DNA of 64,000 bases from Pelomonas saccharophila_A (GTDB lineage Bacteria > Pseudomonadota > Gammaproteobacteria > Burkholderiales > Burkholderiaceae_C): assembly GCF_031458095.1 (NCBI RefSeq), contig NZ_JAVDXU010000002.1, positions 620,001-684,000 of the forward strand. Direction: 5' to 3'. Below the pieces are notes generated by a model. The model did no database searches. It was given only the letters and a program-made list of their open reading frames with translations, and had not been told where the DNA came from. This document shows, in pieces, positions 42,858 to 51,088 of this stretch. Numbering within the stretch: position 1 is the first letter of the stretch; each line of letters begins with the position of its first letter. The translations under genes and the position numbers were made by a program.

Positions 42858-43421
42858 ATGGAAATCGCACCCGAAAAGCCCGCCCGCGCGGCGGAAGAAA
42901 GCGTCGATGCCCTGGGCGCGATGCCCAGCACGAACACGGCGGCCTACGCCGCGCGATCGAAGCTGCTCACCTACTTCGACCATTTCGCCTCGGCAGTGAC
43001 ACGCTGGTGCGGTTCGCCCGTGGCGTTCTGCGCGGCGCTGGCGCTGATTGGCATGTGGGGCCTGCTGGGCCCGGCCTATCGATACTCCGAGAACTGGCAG
43101 CTGGTGGTCAACACCGGAACGACCATCGTGACCTTCCTGATGGTGTTCCTGATCCAGCAAAGCCAGAACAAGGACAGCGTCGCCCTGCATCTGAAGCTGA
43201 ATGAACTGCTGGCGGCTCACCGCAGCGCGAGCAACCGCATGATCGGCATCGAGACCTTGGACGAGCAGGACCTGCGCGAGGTGGCTGCGTTCTATGCACG
43301 GCTCGCGGACCGCGCCAAGACTGCCGGCCCCGCCAAGGAGATTCACTCCATTGACGAGGAAGGCATGCCGACAAGCCTGTGTGCGGACGCGCCATCCGAC
43401 AACAGGGTCTCGCAAGCCTAG
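42858..43421 (+). CDS. Low-affinity iron permease family protein
   Basis: A 187-aa inner-membrane protein matching the low-affinity iron permease family: FDHFASAVTRWCGSPVAFCAALALIGMWGLLGP then SENWQLVVNTGTTIVTFLMVFLIQQSQNKDS with two membrane segments, and a cytoplasmic HLKLNELLAA helix. Bacterial members have not been shown to transport iron. AGGAG lies 4 nt before ATG 42858. Confidence 0.87.
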   Translation: MEIAPEKPARAAEESVDALGAMPSTNTAAYAARSKLLTYFDHFASAVTRWCGSPVAFCAALALIGMWGLLGPAYRYSENWQLVVNTGTTIVTFLMVFLIQQSQNKDSVALHLKLNELLAAHRSASNRMIGIETLDEQDLREVAAFYARLADRAKTAGPAKEIHSIDEEGMPTSLCADAPSDNRVSQA

Positions 43422-43484
43422 GTTCCATCGCTGACCTCTACCGGCCTGGCGTGCAGCACGGCTGCCGCGGCGCAAAGGAAGAAG

Positions 43485-44027
43485 ATGTCCAAGTGCATCA
43501 TGCTGATCCGACACGCCGAGAAGCCTGGCCAAGGGCGCAGCGGCGTTGACGACGCCGGCCGCCTGGACGAGCGCTCGCTGAGCGTCGCCGGGTGGCGTCG
43601 CGCCGGCGCGCTGGTTCCGTACTTCGCCTTGTTGGCGGACCGCATGCACGCGCGGCTGGTGTGCAGGCCGGAACACATCTTTGCAGCCCGCGCGACACCC
43701 TTGCACCCATCAACGCGTCCCCGCGACACCATCACGCCGTTGGCCGACGCCTTGGGCATCGCCGTGGACGAGCGCTGGTCAGACGAAGATCCGCTTGAAC
43801 AGTTCGCGCAAACACTCCGGAACTTGGACGTGCCGGTGCTGGTGTGCTGGCGGCATGACTACCTGCCCGCGCTGGCGCGTGCCGTCCTGGGTGCTGGCGA
43901 CGTGCCCCGGGTTTGGCCCGCCGAGCGGTTTGATCTGACGTGGTCCATCCGCCCCGATGGCGACCGATGGATGTTCTTGCAGGTCCCGCAGCTGCTGCTG
44001 CACGGCGACCGGGTCGAGACCTTCTGA
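43485..44027 (+). CDS. Histidine phosphatase-fold protein
   Basis: A 180-aa protein beginning MSKCIMLIRHAEKP, where RHAEKP carries the phospho-accepting His of the branch 1 histidine phosphatase superfamily. The second active-site His is in VCWRHDYLPALARA. The central RPEHIFAAR and STRPRDTITPLADALG fit. The substrate is unknown. It ends 120 bp from the convergent katE gene. Confidence 0.75.
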   Translation: MSKCIMLIRHAEKPGQGRSGVDDAGRLDERSLSVAGWRRAGALVPYFALLADRMHARLVCRPEHIFAARATPLHPSTRPRDTITPLADALGIAVDERWSDEDPLEQFAQTLRNLDVPVLVCWRHDYLPALARAVLGAGDVPRVWPAERFDLTWSIRPDGDRWMFLQVPQLLLHGDRVETF

Positions 44028-44090
44028 GCCGGCCCGGTCGCGTCCGTGTCGGCGCCGCCCTGCGCGCTGCGGACCTTGATGTTGATCTTG

Positions 44091-44111
44091 CCGCTGCTCT
44101 TACGGCAGCGG
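44091..44111. terminator. Weak hairpin between convergent genes
   Basis: CCGCTGC (44091-44097) and GCAGCGG (44105-44111) form a perfect 7-bp stem. There is no T-run on either strand, so intrinsic termination is uncertain. Confidence 0.3.
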
Positions 44112-44147
44112 ATGCTCGGTCTCGGTCAGGGGCAAGGCGCAGGTCGC

Positions 44148-46547
44148 TCACACGATCGGCGGGTCTGTCTCGCGCTGCGGGTGGCGGTGGCGCCTGAGGC
44201 CGTCGACCAAGGCATCGGCGGCGCTGGCGGCATCCGATGCCACGGTGATGCCCGGGTCGGGGTCGCCAGTGGGCAGCGTGGGGGAGATGCCGGCCACGTC
44301 CAGCAGCTCGGCGCCTGTGCCCAGGGCGACCACGGTCTTGCAATGGCGGTACTGGTCGCGGATGCCGGCCATGGCGTTGCCGTCGCCGGACAGGGCCACC
44401 ATGGCGGCGGCGCCGTCGGGCAGCAGCAGCGCGTCGAACAGGAAGGCGGGTTCGTTCTCCAGCGATGCATCCGCCTCCAGGGCCGTGCCGTCGCCGGTGG
44501 CCACCGGGCCGATGCGCGGCGCGATGAGGCGCGGCACGGCGCCGGCCGCCACGAGGCTGGCCTGCACGTCCAGCACGCCCTGGCCCAGCACGCCGTCGGC
44601 CACAAACAGGGCCACCTTGCGGCCGGCGATGGAGCCGTCACCGGGCCGGGCCGTCAGCGACAGCGCGGGCGACACGTTGACCTCGGGCTTGAGCCGGCGC
44701 GGCAGGGCACGGGGCATGGCGTCGGGCAGCGGGTTCATGTTCAGCCCTTCGGCCACCTGGGCGGCCAGCGACTCGGACGCGTTCCTCAGCATGGACACCA
44801 CGCGCTGGCGGATGGCCGGCACCTGCACCTTGCTCAGCTCGAAGCGGAAGGCCGCGGCGATGTGGGCCTGCTCGGCGGGCGTCTGGCTGTTGAAGAACAG
44901 CGCGGCCTGGTTGTAGTGCTCGGCGAACAGCTCGGGCTTGGCGCGCACCTTGCCTTGCTCGTCCTTGGCGCGGATGCGCGCGGCGACCGACGTGAAGCCC
45001 TGCGTGGCGCCGGCCTGGAAGGGGCAGCCGCCGCCCAGCGAGTTGGGCTCGTAGGCCACGCGACCGCGCGGGATGGCCTGGCGGTGCATGCCGTCACGCT
45101 GGTTGTTGTGCACCGGCGCGATGGGTGAGTTGATCGGGATCTCGTGGAAGTTGGGCCCGCCCAGGCGGCTGATCTGCGTGTCCACATAGGAGTGGATGCG
45201 CCCGGCCAGCAGCGGGTCGTTGGAGAAGTCCAGGCCCGGGATGATGTTGGCCGTACAGAAGGCCACCTGCTCGGTCTCGGCGAAGAAGTTGTCGGGGTTG
45301 CGGTTCAGCACCATGCGCCCCACGGGCTGGATGGGCACCAGTTCCTCGGGCACCAGCTTGGTGGCGTCCAGCACGTCGAAGCTGAACTTGTCCGCCTGCT
45401 CTTCGGTGAAGACCTGCAGGCCCAGCTCCCATTCGGGGTAGGCGCCGGCCTCGATGCGCTCCCACAGGTCGCGGCGGTGGTAGTCGGGGTCGGCGCCGGA
45501 GATCTTGACGGCCTCGTCCCAGCACAGCGAGTGGGTGCCGAACTTCGGGTTCCAGTGGAACTTCACGAAAAACGACTCGCCCGCCTCGTTGACCAGGCGG
45601 TAGGTGTGCACGCCAAAGCCCTGCATGGTGGCGAAGCTGCGCGGGATGGCGCGGTCGCTCATCACCCACATCAGCATATGGGTGGACTCGGGCATCAGCG
45701 AGACGAAGTCCCAGAAGGTGTCGTGGGCGCTGGCGGCCTGCGGCATGCCGTGGTGCGGCTCGGGCTTGACGGCGTGCACGAGGTCGGGGAACTTCATCGC
45801 ATCCTGGATGAAGAACACCGGCATGTTGTTGCCCACCAGATCCCAGTTGCCTTCATCGGTGTAGAACTTGACCGCAAAGCCGCGCACGTCGCGCGCCGTA
45901 TCCTTGGAGCCGCGCTCGCCCGCCACGGTGGAGAAGCGCACGAACACCGGTGTGATCTTGCCGGCTTGTTTGAAGGGCGCCGCCTTGGTGAGCTGAGGCA
46001 CGGCGTCGTAGCACTCGAAGAAGCCGTGGGCGGCCGAGCCGCGCGCATGCACGATGCGCTCCGGGATGCGCTCATGGTCGAAGTGGGTGAGCTTGTCGCG
46101 CAGGATGAAGTCTTCCAGCAGCGCGGGGCCGCGCAGGCCGGACTTCAGCGAGTTCTGGTTGTCGGCAATCGGCACGCCCTGGTTGGTGGTGAGCCGCTGG
46201 CCGCCGCTGTCCACGCGTACGCGGTCCAGCGGGCCGTTGCCCGGATTGCTGCCATCGGCCGCCACGCCCCCGGTCTTGGCCGACGCGTTGACTTCAGACA
46301 GCGTGCTGCCGGTGGGCAGGCGCGAGGGCGGGGGTACCTGGGCACCGGCCGGCGGGTTGAGGCCGTTGTCCTGCCCATGCTCGGCGGCCTTGTTGGCGTT
46401 GAAGGGCATGGCGGCCGCCAGGTCGCCGGTCTGCGCCATCTTCCGAGTGGCTGCGTCGTCGCCGGGCGTGACGGGGTTGGCGGGCCCACTGTCGGTGTTG
46501 CGGGCGGCCGACTTGGCGGCGGGGGGCGTCTTGCGGGAACTGGGCAT
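44148..46547 (-). CDS. katE: Catalase HPII, large-subunit heme catalase
   Basis: A 799-aa catalase with the extra N-terminal arm and C-terminal flavodoxin-like domain of clade 2 (E. coli KatE 753 aa). The active-site His is in ARGSAAHGFFE, the conserved Asn in GNWDLVGNNMPVFF and the heme-ligand Tyr454 in RIHSYVDTQ. The C-terminal domain runs from about 650 (GRKVALFVADGVLGQGVLDVQ). It degrades hydrogen peroxide in the cytoplasm. A perfect hairpin (46561-46579) ends 14 nt before the ATG. Confidence 0.95.
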   Translation of the reverse strand: MPSSRKTPPAAKSAARNTDSGPANPVTPGDDAATRKMAQTGDLAAAMPFNANKAAEHGQDNGLNPPAGAQVPPPSRLPTGSTLSEVNASAKTGGVAADGSNPGNGPLDRVRVDSGGQRLTTNQGVPIADNQNSLKSGLRGPALLEDFILRDKLTHFDHERIPERIVHARGSAAHGFFECYDAVPQLTKAAPFKQAGKITPVFVRFSTVAGERGSKDTARDVRGFAVKFYTDEGNWDLVGNNMPVFFIQDAMKFPDLVHAVKPEPHHGMPQAASAHDTFWDFVSLMPESTHMLMWVMSDRAIPRSFATMQGFGVHTYRLVNEAGESFFVKFHWNPKFGTHSLCWDEAVKISGADPDYHRRDLWERIEAGAYPEWELGLQVFTEEQADKFSFDVLDATKLVPEELVPIQPVGRMVLNRNPDNFFAETEQVAFCTANIIPGLDFSNDPLLAGRIHSYVDTQISRLGGPNFHEIPINSPIAPVHNNQRDGMHRQAIPRGRVAYEPNSLGGGCPFQAGATQGFTSVAARIRAKDEQGKVRAKPELFAEHYNQAALFFNSQTPAEQAHIAAAFRFELSKVQVPAIRQRVVSMLRNASESLAAQVAEGLNMNPLPDAMPRALPRRLKPEVNVSPALSLTARPGDGSIAGRKVALFVADGVLGQGVLDVQASLVAAGAVPRLIAPRIGPVATGDGTALEADASLENEPAFLFDALLLPDGAAAMVALSGDGNAMAGIRDQYRHCKTVVALGTGAELLDVAGISPTLPTGDPDPGITVASDAASAADALVDGLRRHRHPQRETDPPIV

Positions 46548-46560
46548 GGGAGTCTCGATT

Positions 46561-46579
46561 CAGGGTGGAACTCACCCTG
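46561..46579. promoter_or_regulatory. Hairpin in the katE leader
   Basis: CAGGGTG (46561-46567), loop GAACT, CACCCTG (46573-46579), a perfect 7-bp inverted repeat ending 14 nt before the katE start. It could be an operator or an RNA element. Confidence 0.35.
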
Positions 46580-46707
46580 GCAGACGGCATGCCCGCGGCG
46601 TGGAGATAGGGGGTCAGCGCTGCCGGGCCAGCGGCCCGAGGCAGAGCTTTTCGAGGCTGTCGAGTAGGTGTGGACGCCGATGTCCGGCCAAAGCGGCGCT
46701 GGATGGG

Positions 46708-47763
46708 TCAGGTTTGCAGGAAGAACCGCATCATCTCCGCGCTGGCGTCGGGACCGCGGGCGTCGGTGTAGGACCCCGACGGGTCGCCGCCCGACCAGGC
46801 ATGGCCGGCGCCATGCAGCCGCCATTGCTCGGTCACGACCTGGCCCTGGGCGTCCTTGTGCAGGCGCCGCGTGCAGGTGCGGTTGCCGTGCTGCAATCCG
46901 TGCTGCTCCTCGACGCTGACCGCGGTGCCGCCATGGGCGGCCACCACCCGTTCGCCATTGCTGGGGTGGACCGTCGCATCGGCATCGCCATGGAAGACGA
47001 TCATGCGCACTTCGGACTTGGCCGTGCCGGCAAGGCCGCTGCCGGCTTGGCCCTGCATCGCCGCCAGCGCACCCGGCAGATCGCGGGCCGCGCCCGCAGG
47101 CAGCCCGGAGTGGACACCGGCCGCGGCAAAGACGTCAGGATGGGTCGTCGCCAGGATCGCGGCCATCGCCCCACCCGCGGACAGGCCGGCAACATAGATG
47201 TGCCCGGGGTCGACACCGTGGCTTTCGGCGATGTGCCGCGTCATGTCGGCGAGCAGGGCCGGCTCGCCGCGGTTGCGGCCCTGGTGGTTGTGCTTGAACC
47301 AGTTCCAGCAACCCTGGGAATTGGCATGGCGCGTCTGCGCCGGGTAGAGCACCAGCGTGTTGTGCTCGGCCCCCAGCGCGTTCATGCGCGTGCCCCGGGC
47401 GAAGTCATCAGGGCTCTGCGTGCAGCCATGCAGCATCAGGACCAGGGCGCGCGGCTTGTCGTGGCGGGTGGCAGGAATGAAAAGGCGGTAGTCGCGCTTG
47501 CCGGCGTGATGGGCGTAGTGGCCGGTAAGGAAGCGCTCGCCTTGCGGGGCTGTCGCAGGTCGGGCGACTGGTGGCGCCACGGCTTCTTCGACGACACGAG
47601 CGACCACGTCGATGACGTTGTGGCCCGGCGCTTCCTGGACGCGCTCTGCCGCGACGGGGCTGCCGTTGAGCGCCGCGGTGATGGCTGCCATGGCGGCCGG
47701 GAGGTCACCGGCGCGTGTGAGCGCGGTCGCCTCCGCCATCAACTGACCGAACTGGGGATGCAT
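46708..47763 (-). CDS. PHB depolymerase family esterase (exported signal not evident)
   Basis: A 351-aa alpha/beta-hydrolase of the PHB_depo family: ALVLMLHGCTQSPDDFARGTRMNALG, YPAQTRHANSQGCWNWFKHNHQGRNRGEP, lipase box GLSAGG in IYVAGLSAGGAMAAILA, and GAGHAWSGGDPSGSYTDARGPDAS with the catalytic His. An N-terminal helical region (about 1-60) replaces a signal peptide, so it may act inside the cell on polyester or other esters. It is 26 bp downstream of the ribbon-helix-helix gene and 160 bp upstream of katE. Confidence 0.87.
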   Translation of the reverse strand: MHPQFGQLMAEATALTRAGDLPAAMAAITAALNGSPVAAERVQEAPGHNVIDVVARVVEEAVAPPVARPATAPQGERFLTGHYAHHAGKRDYRLFIPATRHDKPRALVLMLHGCTQSPDDFARGTRMNALGAEHNTLVLYPAQTRHANSQGCWNWFKHNHQGRNRGEPALLADMTRHIAESHGVDPGHIYVAGLSAGGAMAAILATTHPDVFAAAGVHSGLPAGAARDLPGALAAMQGQAGSGLAGTAKSEVRMIVFHGDADATVHPSNGERVVAAHGGTAVSVEEQHGLQHGNRTCTRRLHKDAQGQVVTEQWRLHGAGHAWSGGDPSGSYTDARGPDASAEMMRFFLQT

Positions 47764-47789
47764 GAAAGCTTTCAGGAGCCGAGGCGTTG

Positions 47790-48230
47790 CTACAGCAGCC
47801 GCCCGACGAGGGCCGACTTCACGGCGGGACTTGCATGGAGGGCGCCGAGCACAGTCAGCGATTCGATGCTGGCCAGTGCCAGTTCGGGCGTGACCTCGGG
47901 CGCGATGACGGCCAGGCCCAGCACGCGGATCTGCAGCTTCTGGCCCGCATCGCGCACCTGCTCCAGGTCCGCCGCACTGAACTGCTGGATGCCCAGCACG
48001 ATGCTCTTGCGGGTGACGACCTGGCGCACCACGTCGGCGTGGGTCGCGATCTGGTTGCGAATCGCCGTGCGTATCAGGTCGCTGCGATTGGCATAGAAGC
48101 CTTCCTGCACCAGCAGGTCGATCTGGCCCAGGTCGACGCAGCCGATATTGAGGGTCAGCTTTTCATCGACGGGCTTGGCCGTCTTCGGCGAGAGCAAGGG
48201 CGTGGCTGGCATGTCGCCATCATGCGGCAT
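47790..48230 (-). CDS. CopG/ribbon-helix-helix-like regulator
   Basis: About 146 aa. KLTLNIGCVDLGQIDLLVQEGFYANRSDLIRTAIRNQIATH (about 24-64) fits a ribbon-helix-helix DNA-binding module: a beta strand, helix, a turn with NRSDLIR, then a helix. A C-terminal domain follows with LQIRVLGLAVIAPEVTPELALASIES. Start may be 48230 or 48212; neither has a good ribosome site. Its place 26 bp before the PHB-depolymerase gene suggests it controls that gene. Confidence 0.7.
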   Translation of the reverse strand: MPHDGDMPATPLLSPKTAKPVDEKLTLNIGCVDLGQIDLLVQEGFYANRSDLIRTAIRNQIATHADVVRQVVTRKSIVLGIQQFSAADLEQVRDAGQKLQIRVLGLAVIAPEVTPELALASIESLTVLGALHASPAVKSALVGRLL

Positions 48231-48283
48231 CCACTTGGATTCCACTAACCTTATTTTGTAAACAAGACGCGCCGCGCTTTCGC

Positions 48284-49168
48284 TCAGGCCCCCACCGCCC
48301 GCTGGCCCAAGCGCAGCTTGTCCCGCCCCGGCGGGGCGCCAAACAGGCGGCTGTACTCGCGGCTGAACTGCGAGGGGCTGTCGTAGCCGACGCTGTAGCC
48401 GATGGCGGCCACGTCGCCCGCGTCGGCCATCACGCGTGCCCGCGCCTCCTGCAGCCGGATCAGCTTCTGGTATTGCAGCGGACTCATCGTCGTCGCGCCG
48501 CGGAAATGGCGGTGGAAGGACGACTCGCTCATGGCCACCATGTCGGCCAGCATGGGAATGGAGATGGCCTCGGCGTGGTGGTCGCGGATGAAGCGGATGG
48601 CCCGCCCGATCTGCGACAGCCGGCTGTCGGCCAGGCCGATCTGCCTCACCATGGCACCCTGCGCGCTGTGCAGCAGCCGCCACACGAGCTCGCGCTCCAC
48701 CAGCGGGCCCAGCACGGCGGCGTCGCGCGGCGAGTCCTTCAGCCTCAGCATGCGCACCACGGTGTCCAGCAGGGCCTCGGGCGCATCGCTGACCGCGAAG
48801 CCCGCCGGCTCGGACGCCGCCACGTCGGCTGGGTCCATCTCCAGCAGCAGCGAGGAGACCGTCGCCGGCTGCAGCTTCAGGCCCGCGGCGAGATAGGGCA
48901 GCTCGGGGCTGGCCTGGATGACGCAGCCGGCGATGGGCAGGTCCACGGTCACGACGAGGAACTGGCCCTGGCGGTACTCGAACACCTCGTCGCCCAGCAT
49001 GGCGCGCTTGGCGCCCTGGGCCACCACGACGAAGGTCGGCTCCAGCACATGGTGCTGGATCTCGGTGGGGGCGTCTGCCGACACCGCAAACATGCAGCCC
49101 GGGCCGCGCTCGCCCGCGGGCGCGGCGTGGCGCTTGATCAGGCCCTGCAATTCTTCAACTGAGCTCAT
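48284..49168 (-). CDS. AraC family transcriptional regulator
   Basis: A 294-aa regulator: N-terminal AraC_N cupin-like domain (about 15-180) with TFVVVAQGAKRAMLGDEVFEYRQGQFLVV, and a C-terminal double helix-turn-helix (about 195-290) with MVAMSESSFHRHFRGATTMSPLQYQKLIRLQEAR and GYDSPSQFSREYSRLFG. Such regulators often activate a divergently encoded oxidoreductase; here the divergent gene is the SDR-like protein. ATG 49168 is chosen; an upstream extension to 49246 lacks domain content. Confidence 0.9.
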   Translation of the reverse strand: MSSVEELQGLIKRHAAPAGERGPGCMFAVSADAPTEIQHHVLEPTFVVVAQGAKRAMLGDEVFEYRQGQFLVVTVDLPIAGCVIQASPELPYLAAGLKLQPATVSSLLLEMDPADVAASEPAGFAVSDAPEALLDTVVRMLRLKDSPRDAAVLGPLVERELVWRLLHSAQGAMVRQIGLADSRLSQIGRAIRFIRDHHAEAISIPMLADMVAMSESSFHRHFRGATTMSPLQYQKLIRLQEARARVMADAGDVAAIGYSVGYDSPSQFSREYSRLFGAPPGRDKLRLGQRAVGA

Positions 49169-49235
49169 GCCGCCACCGTAACTGCGGCGCCCGGCCGGCT
49201 CAAGGGCTTGCGGCTTGAACTCGTCCGAAATGACT

Positions 49236-49329
49236 GAATCGTGCAAGAGCCTGGTGGTTTTGGGCTATCGGCCCTGGGTCGCATATCCGGGCCTGCCGCG
49301 ATGAGTCGCCCGATGGGCGAATCGTGCAA
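49236..49329 (+). promoter_or_regulatory. Paired direct repeats, probable AraC sites
   Basis: GAATCGTGCAA occurs twice, at 49236-49246 and 49319-49329, 83 bp apart between the divergent AraC and SDR-like genes. Direct repeats of this size and setting fit AraC-family binding sites. Confidence 0.5.
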
Positions 49330-49403
49330 TGACATGACCGGATTTGGCTGCTGAATTTCGCCGCCTGCCGATTCAATGCGGGCCTTCGTGCAAGGAGGTC
49401 GCA

Positions 49404-50147
49404 ATGAGGATGCAAGGCAACACCATATTGGTCGCAGGTGGCGATGTCGGCATCGGGCGCGGACTGGCCGAGCTGCTGCACCGGCTGGGCAACGAGGTCA
49501 TCATCCTCGCTGAGCGGCCGGGCGCCGCCGGCGCGGGCCTGCGCGTCCTGGACCTGGATCTGTCCAACCCCTGGAACGTCGCCGGCTTCAGTGAGCAGGT
49601 CGCGGCCGGCTGCCCTGGCCTGAACATGCTCGTCAACATCGCCATCGCCTTCCCGGTGAAGCACCTGCCGGGGCTGAATGCGCTGCTGGACGCCGACGAC
49701 AGCGGCGAAAAGCTGGAGGCCCGGCGGCTGGGCGTGCAGCAACTGACCGGCGCCCTGCTGCCCCACTTTCGCAAGCGGGCGCACAGCTCAGTCATGAATG
49801 TGTCCGTGGGGCCGGTGTTTGCGCCGCCGGGTGCAGCGGCAAGCTCGGCCCGCCTGGCCATGGCGGACGGTGCGCCGGCCTGCGTGATGTCGGTCAGGAA
49901 GCGCTGGGTCAGCGCCTCGATCGAGGTGATCGACGTCGCCGTCCCCTCACGCGCCGAGCGCGTCAGCCGGGCGCATGCGACGCCGCAGGAAGTCGCCCGG
50001 CCGCAATTCATTGCCAGCGTGGCCCAACTGCTCGCCGAAGGCCTGCAGGAAGGGGCCGCCGTCGAAAGGCTGCGCACGCTCTGGCCCGCGCCCCAAGCGG
50101 CGGCGCGCCAGACCCGCGACGACGAGCCGCTGCCGCAGGCTCATTGA
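49404..50147 (+). CDS. SDR-fold protein lacking catalytic residues
   Basis: A 247-aa homologue of DltE-type short-chain dehydrogenases. The nucleotide motif is partly kept (LVAGGDVGIGRGLAELLHRLGNEVIILAERP, GGxxGIG). NVSVG stands where NVSSG carries the catalytic Ser, and the YxxxK region reads AAASSARLAM. The protein contains no tyrosine at all, so normal SDR catalysis is impossible. AAGGAGG lies 6 nt before ATG 49404, so it is well translated. It may be a regulator or a gene in decay. Confidence 0.8.
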   Translation: MRMQGNTILVAGGDVGIGRGLAELLHRLGNEVIILAERPGAAGAGLRVLDLDLSNPWNVAGFSEQVAAGCPGLNMLVNIAIAFPVKHLPGLNALLDADDSGEKLEARRLGVQQLTGALLPHFRKRAHSSVMNVSVGPVFAPPGAAASSARLAMADGAPACVMSVRKRWVSASIEVIDVAVPSRAERVSRAHATPQEVARPQFIASVAQLLAEGLQEGAAVERLRTLWPAPQAAARQTRDDEPLPQAH

Positions 50148-50155
50148 CCCGGCGT

Positions 50156-50183
50156 CTGACACTGTACAAATAACCAGTATCAT
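50156..50183 (+). promoter_or_regulatory. LexA-box promoter
   Basis: CTGACA (50156-50161) as -35 and TATCAT (50178-50183) as -10 are separated by 16 bp. That spacer is exactly CTGTACAAATAACCAG, a near match to the SOS box CTGT-N8-ACAG. A repressor bound there would block RNA polymerase. No protein gene follows in this direction. Confidence 0.5.
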
Positions 50184-50189
50184 GCGGCA

Positions 50190-50263
50190 CTGCAGTTGCC
50201 AGGGTGCGAGGTGCACACCAGGCGTTCCAACCCGGCGGCCTTCAGGGCCGCTGGGCTTTTTTG
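50190..50263 (+). ncRNA. Candidate SOS-controlled small RNA
   Basis: A transcript from the LexA-box promoter would run about 75 nt and stop at the hairpin and T-run at 50229-50263. The ATG-initiated frame near 50182 reads through the terminator, so a protein product is unlikely. No RNA family is recognised. Confidence 0.3.
50229..50263 (+). terminator. Intrinsic terminator
   Basis: CCCGGCGGCC, loop TTCAG, GGCCGCTGGG, then a run of six T (about 50257-50262). It ends the SDR-like gene or the short transcript from the LexA-box promoter. Confidence 0.7.
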
Positions 50264-50284
50264 GCAGGCGCGCAGTGCCCGGCT

Positions 50285-50977
50285 TCAGTCGCTGAGGCCG
50301 CTGGCCCAGAGCCGGTCCGCGGCTTCGAACATCGTGCGGCCCTGCAGCGCGGCGGGATCGCGCGCCAGGGCCAGCCAGGCCAGGGTGTCATGGTGGCTGC
50401 CGGGAACCAGATCCGCCGAGCGCTCGGCCACCAGCCAGGCCTGCAGCCGGGCATAGAGCTCGAAATGACGCGCGCGGGTCCAGGCCAGGCCGACGAGATC
50501 GCCGTAGGCCTCCTCGCGGCGGGTGGAGCGCATGTCCAGCCAGGCTTGCTGCAGATCGGCGCTGAGGCCGTCCGGCGCCTTGGCGGCGACGAAGCCGGCC
50601 GGCATGCCATGCCAGGCCCCGTCGAGATAGCGGCGGCAGTGGCCCAGTTCGTGGGCTGCCATCAGTTCCAGCGTCGGCCCGAGCAGGGCCGGGTCGATGG
50701 CGTCGACCTGGCGCTGGCCTTCGGGGTTGCCGCGCATGGACAGCACCAGCTTGCAGCGGCCCTCGACAAAGCCCAGGGCCAGCGGCGCGACGCCCGGCGA
50801 ATCCTGGGGCTGCACGACGATGTCCAGCGGCAGGCCCAGCACCTGGCGGGCATGGCCGACCACGGGCGCGATGCCCTGCAGCCAGCGCATTTCCAGCGCA
50901 GTCAGGTCGGCGGCGTGGGCGGCCGGGGACAGCGCGGCAGCCGCAAGGGCGAGGACGGCAAGAAAACGACGCGGCAC
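50285..50977 (-). CDS. Secreted HExxH protein, putative metalloprotease
   Basis: A 230-aa exported protein: signal peptide about 1-21 (cleavage after AHA), then HELGH at 109-113, the zinc HExxH signature, followed by CRRYLDGAWHG. After it come REEAYGDLVGLAW, which could supply the third ligand, and HHDTLAWLALARDP. The start is GTG 50977, with GGAG 8 nt upstream; no ATG suits. A longer in-frame reading to 51712 crosses the divergent MOSC gene and is rejected. The family is not recognised. Confidence 0.72.
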   Translation of the reverse strand: MPRRFLAVLALAAAALSPAAHAADLTALEMRWLQGIAPVVGHARQVLGLPLDIVVQPQDSPGVAPLALGFVEGRCKLVLSMRGNPEGQRQVDAIDPALLGPTLELMAAHELGHCRRYLDGAWHGMPAGFVAAKAPDGLSADLQQAWLDMRSTRREEAYGDLVGLAWTRARHFELYARLQAWLVAERSADLVPGSHHDTLAWLALARDPAALQGRTMFEAADRLWASGLSD

Positions 50978-51088
50978 GGCAGACACTCCAGCAGTGAACC
51001 CATCTTCGGCCGAGATGACCCGCGGCTTGACGGCGCTGCAGCGGGCGTCCGTGAACTTTGCGGGCCTCGGCTGGCCTAATGTGTTTCC

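Noticed and set aside
50182..50295. Short open frame behind the LexA-like promoter
   Set aside because: It reads through the terminator hairpin and has no ribosome site, so the transcript is more likely non-coding.
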